DNA of 30,893 nucleotides from Discostella pseudostelligera. Lineage: Eukaryota > Bacillariophyta > Thalassiosirophyceae > Thalassiosirales > Thalassiosiraceae. Where the stretch lies: positions 1 to 30,893 of the forward strand of contig JALLBK010000199.1 of the NCBI GenBank assembly GCA_036940085.1, read 5' to 3'. The translations under genes and the position numbers were made by a program. The notes under the pieces are model-generated. The model was given only the letters and a program-made list of their open reading frames with translations, did not search any database and had not been told where the DNA came from. Below, piece by piece: positions 10,092-21,281 of this stretch (positions within the stretch are counted from its first letter, which is position 1; each line of letters begins with the position of its first letter).

Positions 10092-10404
10092 ATCTACGCA
10101 AGGTCACACGTCAGCACAAGAATCAATACTATGCGAATCAACAATATCGTCCGCTCTTCACCATTATTATTATTTGCAGACAGATTGCATTTTGCATTTC
10201 CTCGATAACACACTGTTGCTTGGCGGGCGGCGGCGGCGGCGGGGGGGGAACTCTTCATCCATGATGTATATGACATGAAAAGATTGCAATTCATTTAGAT
10301 GCTACACTAGCTCATTATTTCATCATCGTCGTCATCGTCTACGCCGTGATGTTCTCCTCCATCATTATCATCTACGCCCGTTCTCCACCCACGTACTTGC
10401 ATTA
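10092..10404. other. Spacer between DnaJ 3' end and CDP-DAG synthase 5' end
   Basis: About 310 bp with no supportable gene. It contains a GGC/G-rich tract near 10220-10250 (a run of GGC triplets followed by eight or more G) and a TCATCGTCGTCATCG simple repeat near 10320-10340. It should include the promoter of the minus-strand synthase. Confidence 0.5.
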
Positions 10405-11778
10405 TTAAAATTCGGTATGTCGTTTCACCCGATCCTTCTCCGGCACACTCGCTGGAAACAAATCTTCCAATTCCATACATCGACTTAATTCAAATTCCTC
10501 CGCCTTCTTTTTCAATACTAATCGTTCCTCCTCCTTCAATGTCCGATGAGTACTGGAGGCCCGTTTTTCTAATCGACGTTTGTAAAGTTTTTGATTCTTA
10601 CATTCTTCCATTAAATAGGATTCGTAGGAGCGTTCGACCATACGTTCGACTTGGGAGAGTTGATATCGATCTCGTGCGATAGTTCGTAGGAATTGATCCG
10701 AGACGTAGAATGGGATATCTTTGACATGAGTGATTTTGGTGGAGAGTGGATTGACATGTGGTTTGATGGGGGTTAATGAAAAGTATCGACTTCCTCCAGT
10801 GGCTCCTCCGGTAGAGTCGTTGGCACTCATGTTGAAGAAGGAGAAGAGGAGTATCATAATCAATGGCAACAGTTGCGAAATAGTCCCCAATATCCCATCG
10901 GCTTGTTGTTGCTGCTGTCGCTGCCGTTGTTGTTGTTGTTGTCGAGCACGCATGTGAGGATGCATGCCACCAAAGGCCATGCCTGGTCCAAATCCGGTAC
11001 TGTAGACTCGAAATCCATTTCCCATACCACCACCCCCCCCACCTGCACCGGGAGGCATACCACCCCCAAAGAACATGTTAAATATATCTTCTGGACTAAC
11101 ATCTTGTCCATTAAAATTCGCTCCGCCTCCTCTTCGCATTCCCCCACCTCCTCGATTGTCCGGATCTTCCTCTCCACTCAAATCATATATCCTTCGTTTT
11201 TGACTATCGGACAATGTAGCATAGGCCAATCCCACCGCCTTGAACGCCTCATCGGCATGAGGTGCCGAGTTTTTATCCGGATGTAATTTGAGTGCTAGTT
11301 GACGATAGGCTTTTTTAATAGCCGCATCATCTGCGTTGGATGGGATGCCTAATACGCGATAGTGAGCGCCACGACCTCCCTCCTTGGATTTTAGGACTTG
11401 TGTGACGACTGATGCTTGGGAGGGGGTGTAAGCTCGTCCATCGGCACCGAGTGAGGAGGAGGACGAGGAGCGGGAGGCGGAGGCTGCTGCTGCTGCTGCT
11501 GAAGCGGGCCTGTGTGTAGAATTGCTATTAGTGCCATTAGTACTATTTGCTTCCGACTCTGCATTATTATTTGCATGATTTCGCTGCCCTCGGTGCTGCT
11601 GCTGCTGCCCCTGCTGTAATTTCCGTTCCGCCTGATCCAACAATGCCTGCACGCCTGGCAATGGATACAAGTGCAATGATTTGGTAAACATTTTGATAGC
11701 TCGGGGGTAGTCCGAGTTTCGTAGGGCGTCGGAGCCAATTGTGCGGCATCGCATGGCTTCTTCCTTGTTCACCTCCAT
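10405..11778 (-). CDS. DnaJ/Hsp40 of the DNAJB12/DNAJB14 class (J domain, TM, DUF1977)
   Basis: An ER-membrane Hsp70 co-chaperone by family; these proteins assist folding and ER-associated degradation of membrane proteins. It is a single exon of 457 aa. I chose the ATG at 11778 because MEVNKEEAMRC matches the conserved start of the family (Met-Glu-x-Asn-Lys-x-Glu-Ala-x-Arg-Cys). The longer frame to 11961 adds low-complexity residues only. The N-terminal helical repeat is at 1-55. The J domain spans 139-202 with HPD at 166-168. A Gly-rich linker covers 208-280, a Gln/Arg run 279-292 and one TM helix about 301-320 (LLPLIMILLFSFFNM). DUF1977 spans about 331-435 (YFSLTPIKPHVNPLST, IPFYVSDQF). The topology places the J domain in the cytosol. 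Head to head with the DEAD-box gene. Confidence 0.92.
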   Translation of the reverse strand: MEVNKEEAMRCRTIGSDALRNSDYPRAIKMFTKSLHLYPLPGVQALLDQAERKLQQGQQQQHRGQRNHANNNAESEANSTNGTNSNSTHRPASAAAAAASASRSSSSSSLGADGRAYTPSQASVVTQVLKSKEGGRGAHYRVLGIPSNADDAAIKKAYRQLALKLHPDKNSAPHADEAFKAVGLAYATLSDSQKRRIYDLSGEEDPDNRGGGGMRRGGGANFNGQDVSPEDIFNMFFGGGMPPGAGGGGGGMGNGFRVYSTGFGPGMAFGGMHPHMRARQQQQQRQRQQQQQADGILGTISQLLPLIMILLFSFFNMSANDSTGGATGGSRYFSLTPIKPHVNPLSTKITHVKDIPFYVSDQFLRTIARDRYQLSQVERMVERSYESYLMEECKNQKLYKRRLEKRASSTHRTLKEEERLVLKKKAEEFELSRCMELEDLFPASVPEKDRVKRHTEF

Positions 11779-12287
11779 AATATTGCTGTTAATATTATAG
11801 TATTGGGAGAATGATGATGTTGTATTGTCGTCGAAGATGAAGAGGTCGTGATCGATGTATCGAATGTCGTCGTCGTCGTCGAGATGGGATGGGATGGGAT
11901 GGGAGGAATTATTGAACGAAGAATGCAGCATTGCTTGACTCTCTCGTGCTTGCTTGTGCATGCTACGATAGCTGTTGCATGTTATGTTGCACTGCTTGCT
12001 TTGTGGGGAGGTGGTGACGTGTCATCGTTGGTCGTCGGCGGCGGCGGCCGTCGGGAGGGCGGGGCCAGACAGACGAAAGCTTCACGGCTTGTCTAGCTAA
12101 AAAGATAGAACTTTGAAATTTAAAAAGATACTTAACAACAATTCGTTTCCTGACGCCAGACTGACGAAAGTCTCACGTCCACCCGCTTCATTATGGTGGA
12201 GTTGGCGCGGCATCGCGTTGGCATTGTCATTGTCGGTATCGTAGTCGACCGTATTGATTGAATTGCAGACAAAGAGCAAATAATAAT
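11779..12287. promoter_or_regulatory. Shared divergent promoter, DnaJ (-) and DEAD-box helicase (+)
   Basis: 509 bp separate the two start codons. The region holds a repeated 22-bp element (12065-12086 and 12156-12177). It also has a TGACGTGTCA site (12015-12024) resembling plant UPRE/ABRE-type ACGT elements, and an AT-rich stretch with AAAAAGATA twice (12099-12131). Minus-strand codons from 11779 to 11961 are open but look like leader sequence. Confidence 0.5.
12065..12177. repeat. Two copies of a 22-bp element in the divergent promoter
   Basis: Copies at 12065-12086 and 12156-12177 match at 19 of 22 bases, in the same orientation, with starts 91 bp apart. The shared core is CCAGAC-n-GACGAAAG followed by n-n-n and CACG, allowing for one match inside that gap. 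The differences are at copy positions 7, 16 and 17. The sequence is not low complexity, so a duplicated binding site is more likely than chance. Confidence 0.6.
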
Positions 12288-14349
12288 ATGGCAGGCAGAG
12301 GAGCAACATCGATCATGTCATCATCTAACGATGGTCCACGAATTATCAGTGGCGGCAGCGGCAGGGGTAGTGGTGGTGGCGGAAGAGGGCGCGGCGGAGG
12401 CGGCGGTAGAGGTCGAGGTCGAGGTCGAGGTGAACGCGGTGGCAGTTATGGCAGGGGACGAGGTCGAGGCGGTGGCAGGGGCCGGGGTGGCAACAACAAC
12501 AAGCGCAGCTTCACGCCAACGTCAGCTTCAGATTCCTCCCCTGGGAAGCGCAGTCACCACAACGAGGTAAATGATGATCATGACAATGATGTTGTCATGC
12601 CGGACGCAATGCCGCCAATTCTCTCCAAGCAGCAGCAGAAGCCGCCACAGGCATCATTGGCATCCTCTTCAACAACTCATCCAGTAACTACTGCTGCTTC
12701 TGTCAATGATGATACCACAAAAGAGCCGAAATTGGCACACATGACCAATCAACGATTTGCCGATCTACACATCTCCAATGCAAGTCGTCGGGCCCTTTCC
12801 GAAATCTTTCAATATGAATACATGACCTCGGTCCAAGCGGAGACATTACCACTCATTCTACAAAAGGATAATCAAGATTGTTTAGCCAAGGCAAAGACGG
12901 GTACTGGTAAAACATTGGCATTTATGATCCCGACCATTGAAAAGATTATTCACAACAGCAACAGAAACTCTTCCGCTACTACAATAATTCATTGTCTGGT
13001 CATTTCACCCACACGTGAACTAGCCCAACAAATTGCCACTGAAACTTCCAAACTCCTTACCTTTCATCCGCCAAACTATCGCAAGGTAGTCATTTGTGTC
13101 GGTGGCACCAATAAGAAAGCCGATATTCGGGCTTTTCAACAAGGATCGAATCCCATTGCAGTAGTAGTCGCCACGCCTGGACGATTGTTGGATCATTTGC
13201 AAACTACACCAGGATTTGCTGTACGAATGTCAAACCTATCGACTTTGATATTAGATGAGGCGGATCAGTTGCTGGATATGGGATTTCGTCCTGACATTGA
13301 ACGTATTCTGTCCCTACTGAAACAATCCTCCGGAAGTCATTCAGTACTACAGCGTCAAACACTCCTCTTCTCCGCAACCATCCCCCCGTCGGTAAATGAA
13401 ATTGCATCACTGGCATTACGGCCCAATTATCATTTCGTGGATACAGTAGGAGAGGACGCCGAACAGACACATGTCCATGTTCAACAACAGCTCATGGTAA
13501 CGAGTCAAGAGGAGTTGATTCGTAATTTGTTTGTCATTTTGGAGCGGGAGACTAGTGGAAGTAATGGGTACAAGATTATTGTCTTCTTCACTACTGCACG
13601 TCTTACTGGGTTTATGGCAGAGTTATTCAATTCAGTTTCGAAGGAGACGGGCTATCAAGTGTTGGAAATTGTAAGTTGCTGTTACTTCTCGAGTCTTTTA
13701 TTTTACTTGTTAGCCCATGCATTTATTTCACCTCGTCTATCTCTCTGCATCCTTTCATGTGGTTTCATATTTTCGCCTATTGTAGCATTCCCGTAAATCT
13801 CAAAGCGTACGAGAGCGTGCCTCAGAACAATTCCGATCCAGCACTAATGCCATCCTCTTCTCCTCCGACGTCTCCGCCCGTGGGATGGATTATCCCGATG
13901 TATCCTTCGTATTGCAGGTGGGCCTGACAGATAAAGCGCAATACATTCATCGATTGGGACGGACTGCCCGGGCTGGGAAAGAAGGCAAGGGTGGATTACT
14001 ACTTGCTAATTATGAGGTGGGTCATATGACCAAGAAAGAGTTGGTTGATATGCCATTGGAACGGATTATAATACCGAACTCGACAAAGGCGGATGAGATT
14101 GTAGCTCGTGCCATTGGTAACGTCTCAAGAAACAAAGGATTGCGCACTTCGGCAGAGCATGCCTATCGAGCATGGCTCGGATATTACAATGGACACTTAA
14201 AGAAGGTTCAGTGGGATAAGAAGCAATTGGTTGTGCAGGCGAATGACTTTGCAAAAGATTTGGGTTTGGTCGATCAGCCTAGTTTGCAGAAAAAGACTGT
14301 TGGAAAGATGGGTTTGAAAGGTGTGCCTGGGCTGAAGATTGAGGGTTGA
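12288..14349 (+). CDS. DEAD-box ATP-dependent RNA helicase, MSS116/RH26-like, with RGG N-terminus
   Basis: Two exons, 12288..13670 and 13786..14349. The intron 13671-13785 has donor GTAAGT and acceptor TTGTAG, phase 0. The product is 648 aa. The ATG at 12288 is the first Met in frame. Residues about 25-72 are Gly/Arg-rich (RGG-type RNA binding). Helicase motifs: Q-motif region about 160-190, AKTGTGKT 202-209, PTRELA near 241, DEAD 323-326, SAT near 361. Exon 2 supplies HSRKSQSVRERASEQFR and SSDVSARGMDYPDV, and HRLGRTARAG at 516-525. The C-terminal extension (AYRAWLGYYNGHLKK, GKMGLKGVPGL) is typical of the MSS116/plant RH25-RH26-RH31 group, often organellar RNA chaperones. No clear organelle presequence is visible ahead of the RGG tract. 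The intron splits between motifs III and IV, and the exon junction restores HSRKSQS. Confidence 0.93.
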
Positions 14350-14613
14350 TAGAATAGACTAGAGTGAGCGAGTGGCTGGTGGTTGGGCGTTCGGTTCTGG
14401 GGTAAGGTTGAAGCTTATAACACGAATTCATATTGCATACTACTTGCACAGCTTGTTATGATATTGTTCAGTTTCGCAGATGATAGTAACATATAATGGC
14501 GTTGCATTATTAGAATAGAAATTCGATGCATTGGAATTGATCCGAGATGTCGACTATGATTTGATTGATTGTAATTGGACATTATTTAGCTGCGGCTCAA
14601 GTACTACTGTCTC

Positions 14614-17600
14614 CTATTTTTTCTTTCCAAACTTCAGTCCCTTGATTCCAAACTTGGACTTCGACACAGAGGAGGAGGGTGGAGGGGCTGGAGTGGGAGC
14701 AATGGGAGCAGGAGGTGGTGGAGCGTGGGGCTGTGGAATGGCTGGAAGCTTCCGCTCTGGCTCCAATTCACGAATAATCTCAGAATGAAGTGCAGAGGAT
14801 TCAGTTGCTGGTCCTGGTGGTGAAGATGGTTTCTTCTTCACATCATTCACCTTGGCCTTCGCTTCTGTTTCCGCGCCCACTTCCTTTGATTGAATGATAT
14901 TGACACTCGTTGCACTGATATCTACAATTTTGGTTGCTTGGCTAAGCTTTGGCCGATCGAACACAGGTGCCACTCCAGCAAGCTTTCCGATTCCAAAGAA
15001 GGGATGGCTTAGCACATCTCGCATAGATTGAGACCGTTTATTCGGATCCGGATGCAAGAGCTGTTGCGAGAGACGAATAAAATGAGGTACATCCGCAGTG
15101 TAATAATCAAGTAAGGATTGACATTCTCAACGGGCATGCCAGTGCACCAGTTAATCCTTACCTTTTTCACCAAATCTGTCGCTTTGAAATTATTCTCAAT
15201 ATGCCTCAATGCTTTCCTAAGACTGCGATCATCCCATTGTCCAACTTTGAAGAGTTCAGCAGTTGTCAGCGCTCGCTTTGCCTTGTGTAGAGACCTGTAC
15301 GGTGAAAGGGGCAACCCAGCAACTGCCTCATAAAAGACAACACCAAAGGCCCAAATGTCATACGTGACATCACTAGCAATTGATACAACTGAGGCGCCAA
15401 CATTTTTGTCGCCGAGCGACACGTTCCTGGTTTCTAAGCTGACTGCCTCAGGCGGGTGAAAGAAACCGCGCTTTGGATTAGACATCTTGCCGATGGGTAC
15501 ACATCCCCGAACACCCAAAGTTTTCCAACGGTCACCGAACTTGGCAGTATTGTGAGAGCCGAAGTCGCCATGGACCAGCCCATGCTCGTGAATGTGCAGA
15601 AGCGACATTGCAATGCCTTTAAGTGCCTCAACTGGGAAGGTGCCGCCGGATCTCCGCATGTCCAGCATTAAGTTTTCAGCGGTGATGTCTGCAGCTTCCA
15701 TCGTGATGCAGTACGAAGGCTCTGCCATTGCCTCAGAATACGCTGCGTGTAGCATGGTGTGGTGAATACTGATGATAGCGGGGACGTAGTGACGAGATAG
15801 ATTGTGGTCTTTTCTCATTGACAATTCAGCATCGACGATGTCCGATCTTGATGTGAGTTTCGCAATAACCTTCACCCCGTTTTCATTTTTAACAAATTCC
15901 AATTTCTGCTCAACGTCCAAGGCTGAAAGATCGGGATTAACTTTGTCATTATCCTCAATAGGCAAATTGTCCCAAACCTCGACATCATTATGTATCGTCT
16001 TGTCGTCCTGATACAACGAAGTGAAATAACCATATTTTTCTTTCGGGGGTGTGAATCGAAGAGCATAATATATCTGAGTGCCACTTTCCCTGTCCTCGAA
16101 TGCAGGCGTCTGGTCTACGACCTCTAGTGTGTAGAAAAGTCTGAACATGACGCGGAATTCGTGCTTACAGAGAGGCGTGGCAGTTGCCAAAGAAATTTCT
16201 CCTCGTTTGTTCTCAACGTTTGCCAAGGCGATGATCTGAGGCTGGGTGCAAAGTTGAAGCACTTTCTCTACAACTTCATAGTAGAGATCATAGGCATCAG
16301 ATACTAAGTGATTCCATGAATACTGGTGGGACACAATCTTCGCCTCGGCTTTTTCGTTCAAATCAATGGGCATGTCGCGTTTGAGAAGATCGTATATGAT
16401 GGTCTTCGAATGCTTTTGCCTGGTTGCCATCTCAATCGGAAGCATCCCAGTTCTTTTGTCCTTGGCTACAATCAGATCAGGTGCATGATTCATTAGCCCA
16501 AGAATTGTCTTATCGTCAGCGTGATGCTGAAAGGCCAGAAATAGAGGACTGTGGCCGTCTCTCCCATTAATAACTTTCGCAGCATCAGGATTAAACATGA
16601 GCAAACTTTTGACTACTTCAGGCTTGCATTCATTCTTCAGTGCCACGCTCAGTGGGAGATCACAGAACATGTCAGCTCTCATTGCGGCAGTGGGATAAAT
16701 GTCAAGAAGAGCCTGAACAACTGCTCCAGATACGTGGGCGCCATTCCGCAGAAGTAGGTGAATTGGCAGGTCTCCGTTCGCGTCGGATTTCTTCGCAGAA
16801 TTAAAGTTGTGGGTCAATAATGCAGTGATAACAGCAGAAGAGGCATTCGCCCGGCATGCGACATGAAGAGGGATACCTCCGCCGCTACGCCCAGTAGGCC
16901 TCAGCATCATGGTGTCAGCACCTTCCGGATGCTTTGCGAGCAGGGCTTTTACGGGAACGAGAGCATCATGTTCCGCGGCTACATGAATAGGCAATCGACC
17001 TTCGTTGTCAAAGACGTCTTCACCGTTGGGGTAAAGCTTGTACGTTCGCTCAAATACCTGGTGGAGATTGTGTTGAGCAACAATGTGTAGGGGCAGCCTT
17101 CCCGTTCCCTCTTCGATTTGTTCAGCTAACTTCTCATGCTCCTCCATGAAGGCGATGGCAGCATCCCACTTCTCCCCAATTAGCAACTCAAAGAGCTTCA
17201 CGGCATTGAGCCTCATTTCAGCGATTTCTTCCATGGTCTGGCCTCTCTTGATTATCACCAATGGAGGTGCTGACTGTGCGATGACCGCTGTAGCATCCAA
17301 TCCTGAATCGTTGCCTATCTTTGCGCCATCTGATGGCAAAATATCCTCCAAATGGAGCCGTACTAAGGACCCACGGGTAAATGCCTGAATCAATACTGTG
17401 GCTTCGATCATTCGTTGCTTTCTGTCGGCACCGAGGTTGCGGAATATATACCTACGATAAGCCAGCTGAATCGTTGTGGACGCCCACTTTTCCATCCTTG
17501 TCTTATGCTTTTTCCTAATGACTTCAAGGTTGGCAAGAAAGTAACGAATCACTCTCTGACACTTGGAGGCTGCATCCCTAAGGCGGAGATAACGACGGTG

Positions 17601-20600
17601 CTGCACTCTTCCACGCATCTTTGCTTGTATAATACGCGCTGACTTGCCCAAGATGGCTGCACGAAGACTCTCAATACGATCAAATGCCTCTCGACGTAAG
17701 AAGACCTTAGTCCTTCCCAACTGCAGTCCAGCCACGGCACAACGGGTACCAAAGTCGAGTTTGTCGAACTCTTCTTCTGTTTCAGGAATTTCTATGTTGC
17801 TTTGCGCGTTCATTCTCTTTTTCTTCTTCGCTGCAGTCTGATTCAACGATTTGCTCTTCGAGTAGGCTCCTCCCTGTATTATGCGATACCAATTGATGAG
17901 TGATCAAAGTGCAGATCACAAAACAGCTAAGTACAGAGTAGAATTCACTCACCTGTTTCTCCTCCTTCTGCGACCGAGCGACGGCCTCCCTCGCCTGAGT
18001 TCTCTTCAGGTCTGCCTCCCAAACATGCTTCGAAATAAACTTTATTAATTGAAATATATCATTGTTGCGCTTTGTGCCATCTTGCAGATCGCCCAACATG
18101 TAGTAACGAGACATGAATTGCCCATGCAGGTATCGCGTTGGGTATCCAGCGCGGCTCACTCTCACAGCTTCCAAAACTCCCGAGTAACGAAGCTGTTCAA
18201 CAATCTGCTTAGGGTCAAATTCGTCAGGAAGAAGCTCATCATTTGGTTTGAGGCACCGGATGTAATGTGGTGCAGTTGCGTTGATACGCGAGCGGAGGTC
18301 CTTAAGTTGTTCAGAGAACTTGGCTCCCACAGACTTCATCGCAACGTGGCCACGTCCACCTGCTCCTTCGGCCCTCAGGAAGGTCTGTCGATTAAGAAAG
18401 AAAATGGACAATGAGAACCACCAGTACAGAGCGTTCGACACGATTGTCAAATTATCATGAACTCGCCTGCAACTTTCCAATGTAGCTCAAGTTAGATGAC
18501 ATGAGCAACTCCACTGAAGCCGCGGGCAATTGATCCTTATTTTTCTCCACCCAGTCGTCAGTCGAATACTCCACTGGACCGGCGTAATGATCAATGCTGA
18601 ATTTGCAGTCCGGCTTTTGCTGAGCCGTGGCCTCAAACCGATCATGCGGTCCACAGAGTGTGTAAAGCTGCTGCACAAATATGTCGTCTGATCCCCACTC
18701 TACAATACATTGCTCGTCCAATACGGCCAAAATACCCACGCGCTTCATATCGATCAAATCCAACACATCTTGGTTGTCTGGAAATGATATGAATTTCCAC
18801 AAAATTCCCTCACGTTCATACTCCTGCTGTTCCATCTTAAAGACGTGTTGGTTGAAATGCTGCTGCAAATGCTCGTTCGTGTAGTTGATACAGAGTTGCT
18901 CAAATGTATTCAGCTCAAACGTTTCAAAGCCGAAAATGTCAAGTACGCCAATAGATGCTGACGAATCCTTCCCGCGTCTGCTTTCCCTCGAATGCCTATC
19001 CTCCGTGTGAATACTCCGATTGATGACTTCGACAATGTAATCAAAGTTGGCACCATATACTGCCTTAATGAGCCCCTCCGCAGCCTTGTAGGCTTGTTTG
19101 GAATTCAATTCCTTGGTGATGTTCCCTTCTTTAAGGAACAAGACACGAGATGTGAGGGCCGCGGCAAGCTGTTCGTAGGATACGCCAAGGAGGGAGGCCA
19201 CGGCGAGGGATGCCTCGTCCTTGCCGAGGACACAATTTTCGCCATGGTTCGTTTCGGTAAATGTCATGTTACCCGCGTAGAGAATGGCAACAATGAGGCG
19301 CATAATGTCTTGAATCATTTCGTGATCAAATCCCATAATAGACTACGCATTGATGTGAGATACAGGCGTGTTAACGACAAGCGATGGATCAGTGAAAACA
19401 ATCTCATTGCAAAATAGTCAATCCACGATCACCCTAGCAAATAGCTCACCATCGCATTCATCATTTCCATATGCATATCTATATCACTAATCTTATCCCT
19501 TCGATCATATGTCCCACTCTGATTCACCAGTGCAAAGTCCTCCAATTCCATATCCCCCAGATTATATCTGCCACGTTCCTCCTTGGTGGCACTCTCCAAA
19601 AACTGATAAAACACGTGAAAGTTCCGCTCTCCCTCGGCCTGACGTATAAGTCGAACCTTCTCCAAAAGATATGTATCGATGGACGCGCCGGTGAGCTTGC
19701 CCGTAGAAGAGAAGCGAATGTCAATGAATTTTCCAAACCGTGAGGAGTTGTCATTACGGATGGTTCGTGCATTCCCAAAGGCCTCGAGAATTGGATTGGA
19801 ATCTACCACTTGTTGCTCGACGCCGATTATTCTTTGGTCATTGTCATGACCGCACTTGCCAGCGTGGTCACTGACACTTTGTCTTGAGCCCTCTCCCCCA
19901 CTCCTATCCTCGGCAATTTTCGATAGCATGGCAAAGTAATTGAGGACAATTTTTGTAGTCACCGTCTTACCCGCACCAGATTCACCCGAGACCAAAATGG
20001 ATTGATTCGTTGGTGTTTCTTCGTCGTCAGTGTTGTTATGCTTGAGTTTGCTTTTGGACTTGTTTGCACCAGAACCACCGCTACCACTTCCTCCCATTCC
20101 ACCTGTCTTCCCGCCAGCCAAACTCATTTCGATCCCACGCATCATGGCACGGTAGGCATCATCGGCAGTCAAGTAGACATGGGGAGGTAGACGCTTCCCA
20201 ATCATTGTAGCATTCATGGAGGAAGGCAATTGTGGTTGTTTCTGTGGTGTCTCATTCAAATTTCTCTCATCATCTTCATTGCGATTTTTCAAAACATTCA
20301 CAAACCCCAATTCCCCCTGTCTTCGGTAGGCCTCCATTATCTCACGCGTATACAGTGGCATGGCCTTGAATGGATTAATTGCAATCAGTATTGGTCCAGT
20401 GCTGGTGTAGATAATGTCCGAATCATACCGCAATCGCAATGCATGCAATATTGCCGGCTCGTGAAGGTGAGGTAGGCCGATTAAATCATCCACTCCTCCC
20501 ACTACTACTGCTGCTGCTGCTGCTGTTGCTGCCGTAGCCTCTGCATCTCCACTACTACTAATGAGACTAGTAGAATGATCGGCATAATCACGAATCTTAA

Positions 20601-20919
20601 TATCCTCCAGCTCAGCCCGCTCTGCACTCTCGACATCCATAGTCAACACAATCTCAAACGGTAATATCTCAACATAATACCCATCCCCGCCGGATATTTC
20701 CGCAGTACGAATCGGCTTCAACAATTCATTGGAATTGGTAACTCGATTATTGTTCCTATTGGCATTGGCAATGCACGAGGTGGGATCTTCGCGCAAGGTG
20801 ACTTGCAAGATCGGTACACCATGCTTGGTGGTGATTTCCTCGCGATTGTGGACAATGGCGGGAATCCAGCCCCAGTGAGAGGAGGTGGTGCGGAGCCAGA
20901 CTGGTTGACCTCGCTCCAT
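14614..20919 (-). CDS. Unconventional myosin with IQ neck, ankyrin repeats and C-terminal kinase-like domain
   Basis: Five exons: 20919..19450, 19342..18467, 18384..17953, 17873..15162, 15060..14614. All junctions are phase 0 and give 1978 aa. Introns are 107, 82 (GC donor), 79 and 101 bp. The motor has an SH3-like start (VWLRTTSSHWGWIPAIV), P-loop GESGAGKT near 309-316, switch I NDNSSRFGKF, switch II DIFGFE near 622-628 and HYIRCLKPN near 820. A Gly/Ser/Lys-rich insert precedes the P-loop. Degenerate IQ motifs run about 1003-1105 (ARIIQAKMRGRVQHRRY and others). About seven ankyrin repeats run 1150-1430 (GRLPLHIVAQHN, GRLPIHVAAEHD). A protein-kinase-like fold runs about 1510-1880: HGD 1694-1696 and Asn 1701 are kept, PPEA and YDIWAFGVVFYE are present, but the DFG Asp is replaced (LGV at 1712-1714). 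It ends LLHPDPNKRSQSMRDVLSHPFF-like and a Pro/Lys tail. Likely an actin motor with scaffold or pseudokinase cargo end. I cannot assign a myosin class. Confidence 0.9.
18385..18466 (-). other. GC-AG intron in the myosin gene
   Basis: The 82-bp intron begins CAG/GCGAGT on the minus strand and ends CGACAG. A GT donor in the right phase is absent nearby. The junction joins YIGKLQ to TFLRAEG, in frame and at the expected place of the motor. The donor otherwise fits the consensus, as GC-AG introns usually do. Confidence 0.75.
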
Positions 20920-21093
20920 GATGATGAATTAATTGGGGATATTGATGCTGGTGGGCTAGCTTGATGGTGTTGCCAATACTGTTGGCGGCGGCTGTCATTG
21001 TCATTGTAGGTCGTCGGTGAACGTCGCTTCCCAAAATAGCGGGAAATAACCCGCCAAATCGTCTACTCCTCTGTCAGTCCGTCGCTCATTCAA

Positions 21094-21126
21094 GATCTTT
21101 GGATCTTTGCGATCTTTCGGATCTTT
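21094..21126 (+). repeat. Four tandem GATCTTT units
   Basis: GATCTTT starts at 21094, 21102, 21111 and 21120, at 8-9 bp spacing. The spacer bases differ (G, GC, CG). Close to one helical turn apart, they could be a clustered site on one face of the DNA or just a short satellite. Confidence 0.6.
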
Positions 21127-21261
21127 CCTCCCTTCAACTTGTGTCACTTTGGATTTCCACCGCACGTGCGTGTGCGAACCTGTGTGTCGGACAGACGGTA
21201 GTATTCTACAGAAGAGATGAACGAGGGACCTGGTACTGCTGAATTGATTTGAAATGTATGG

Positions 21262-21281
21262 TTCATGAGAGAGCTCATGAA
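21262..21281. repeat. Perfect 8-bp inverted repeat TTCATGAG/CTCATGAA
   Basis: Arms at 21262-21269 and 21274-21281 are fully complementary with a 4-base AGAG spacer. It lies between the myosin and bZIP starts and is compatible with a dimeric factor site. Confidence 0.5.

Noticed and set aside
10220..10250. G-rich tract as a possible quadruplex or GGC-repeat element
   Set aside because: Simple-sequence run without spaced G-triplets of clear quadruplex form; reported only as part of the spacer.
11779..11961. N-terminal extension of the DnaJ protein to 11961
   Set aside because: The family start MEVNKEEA-type sequence is at 11778; the extension is Asp/Asn/Ser-rich and looks like leader sequence.
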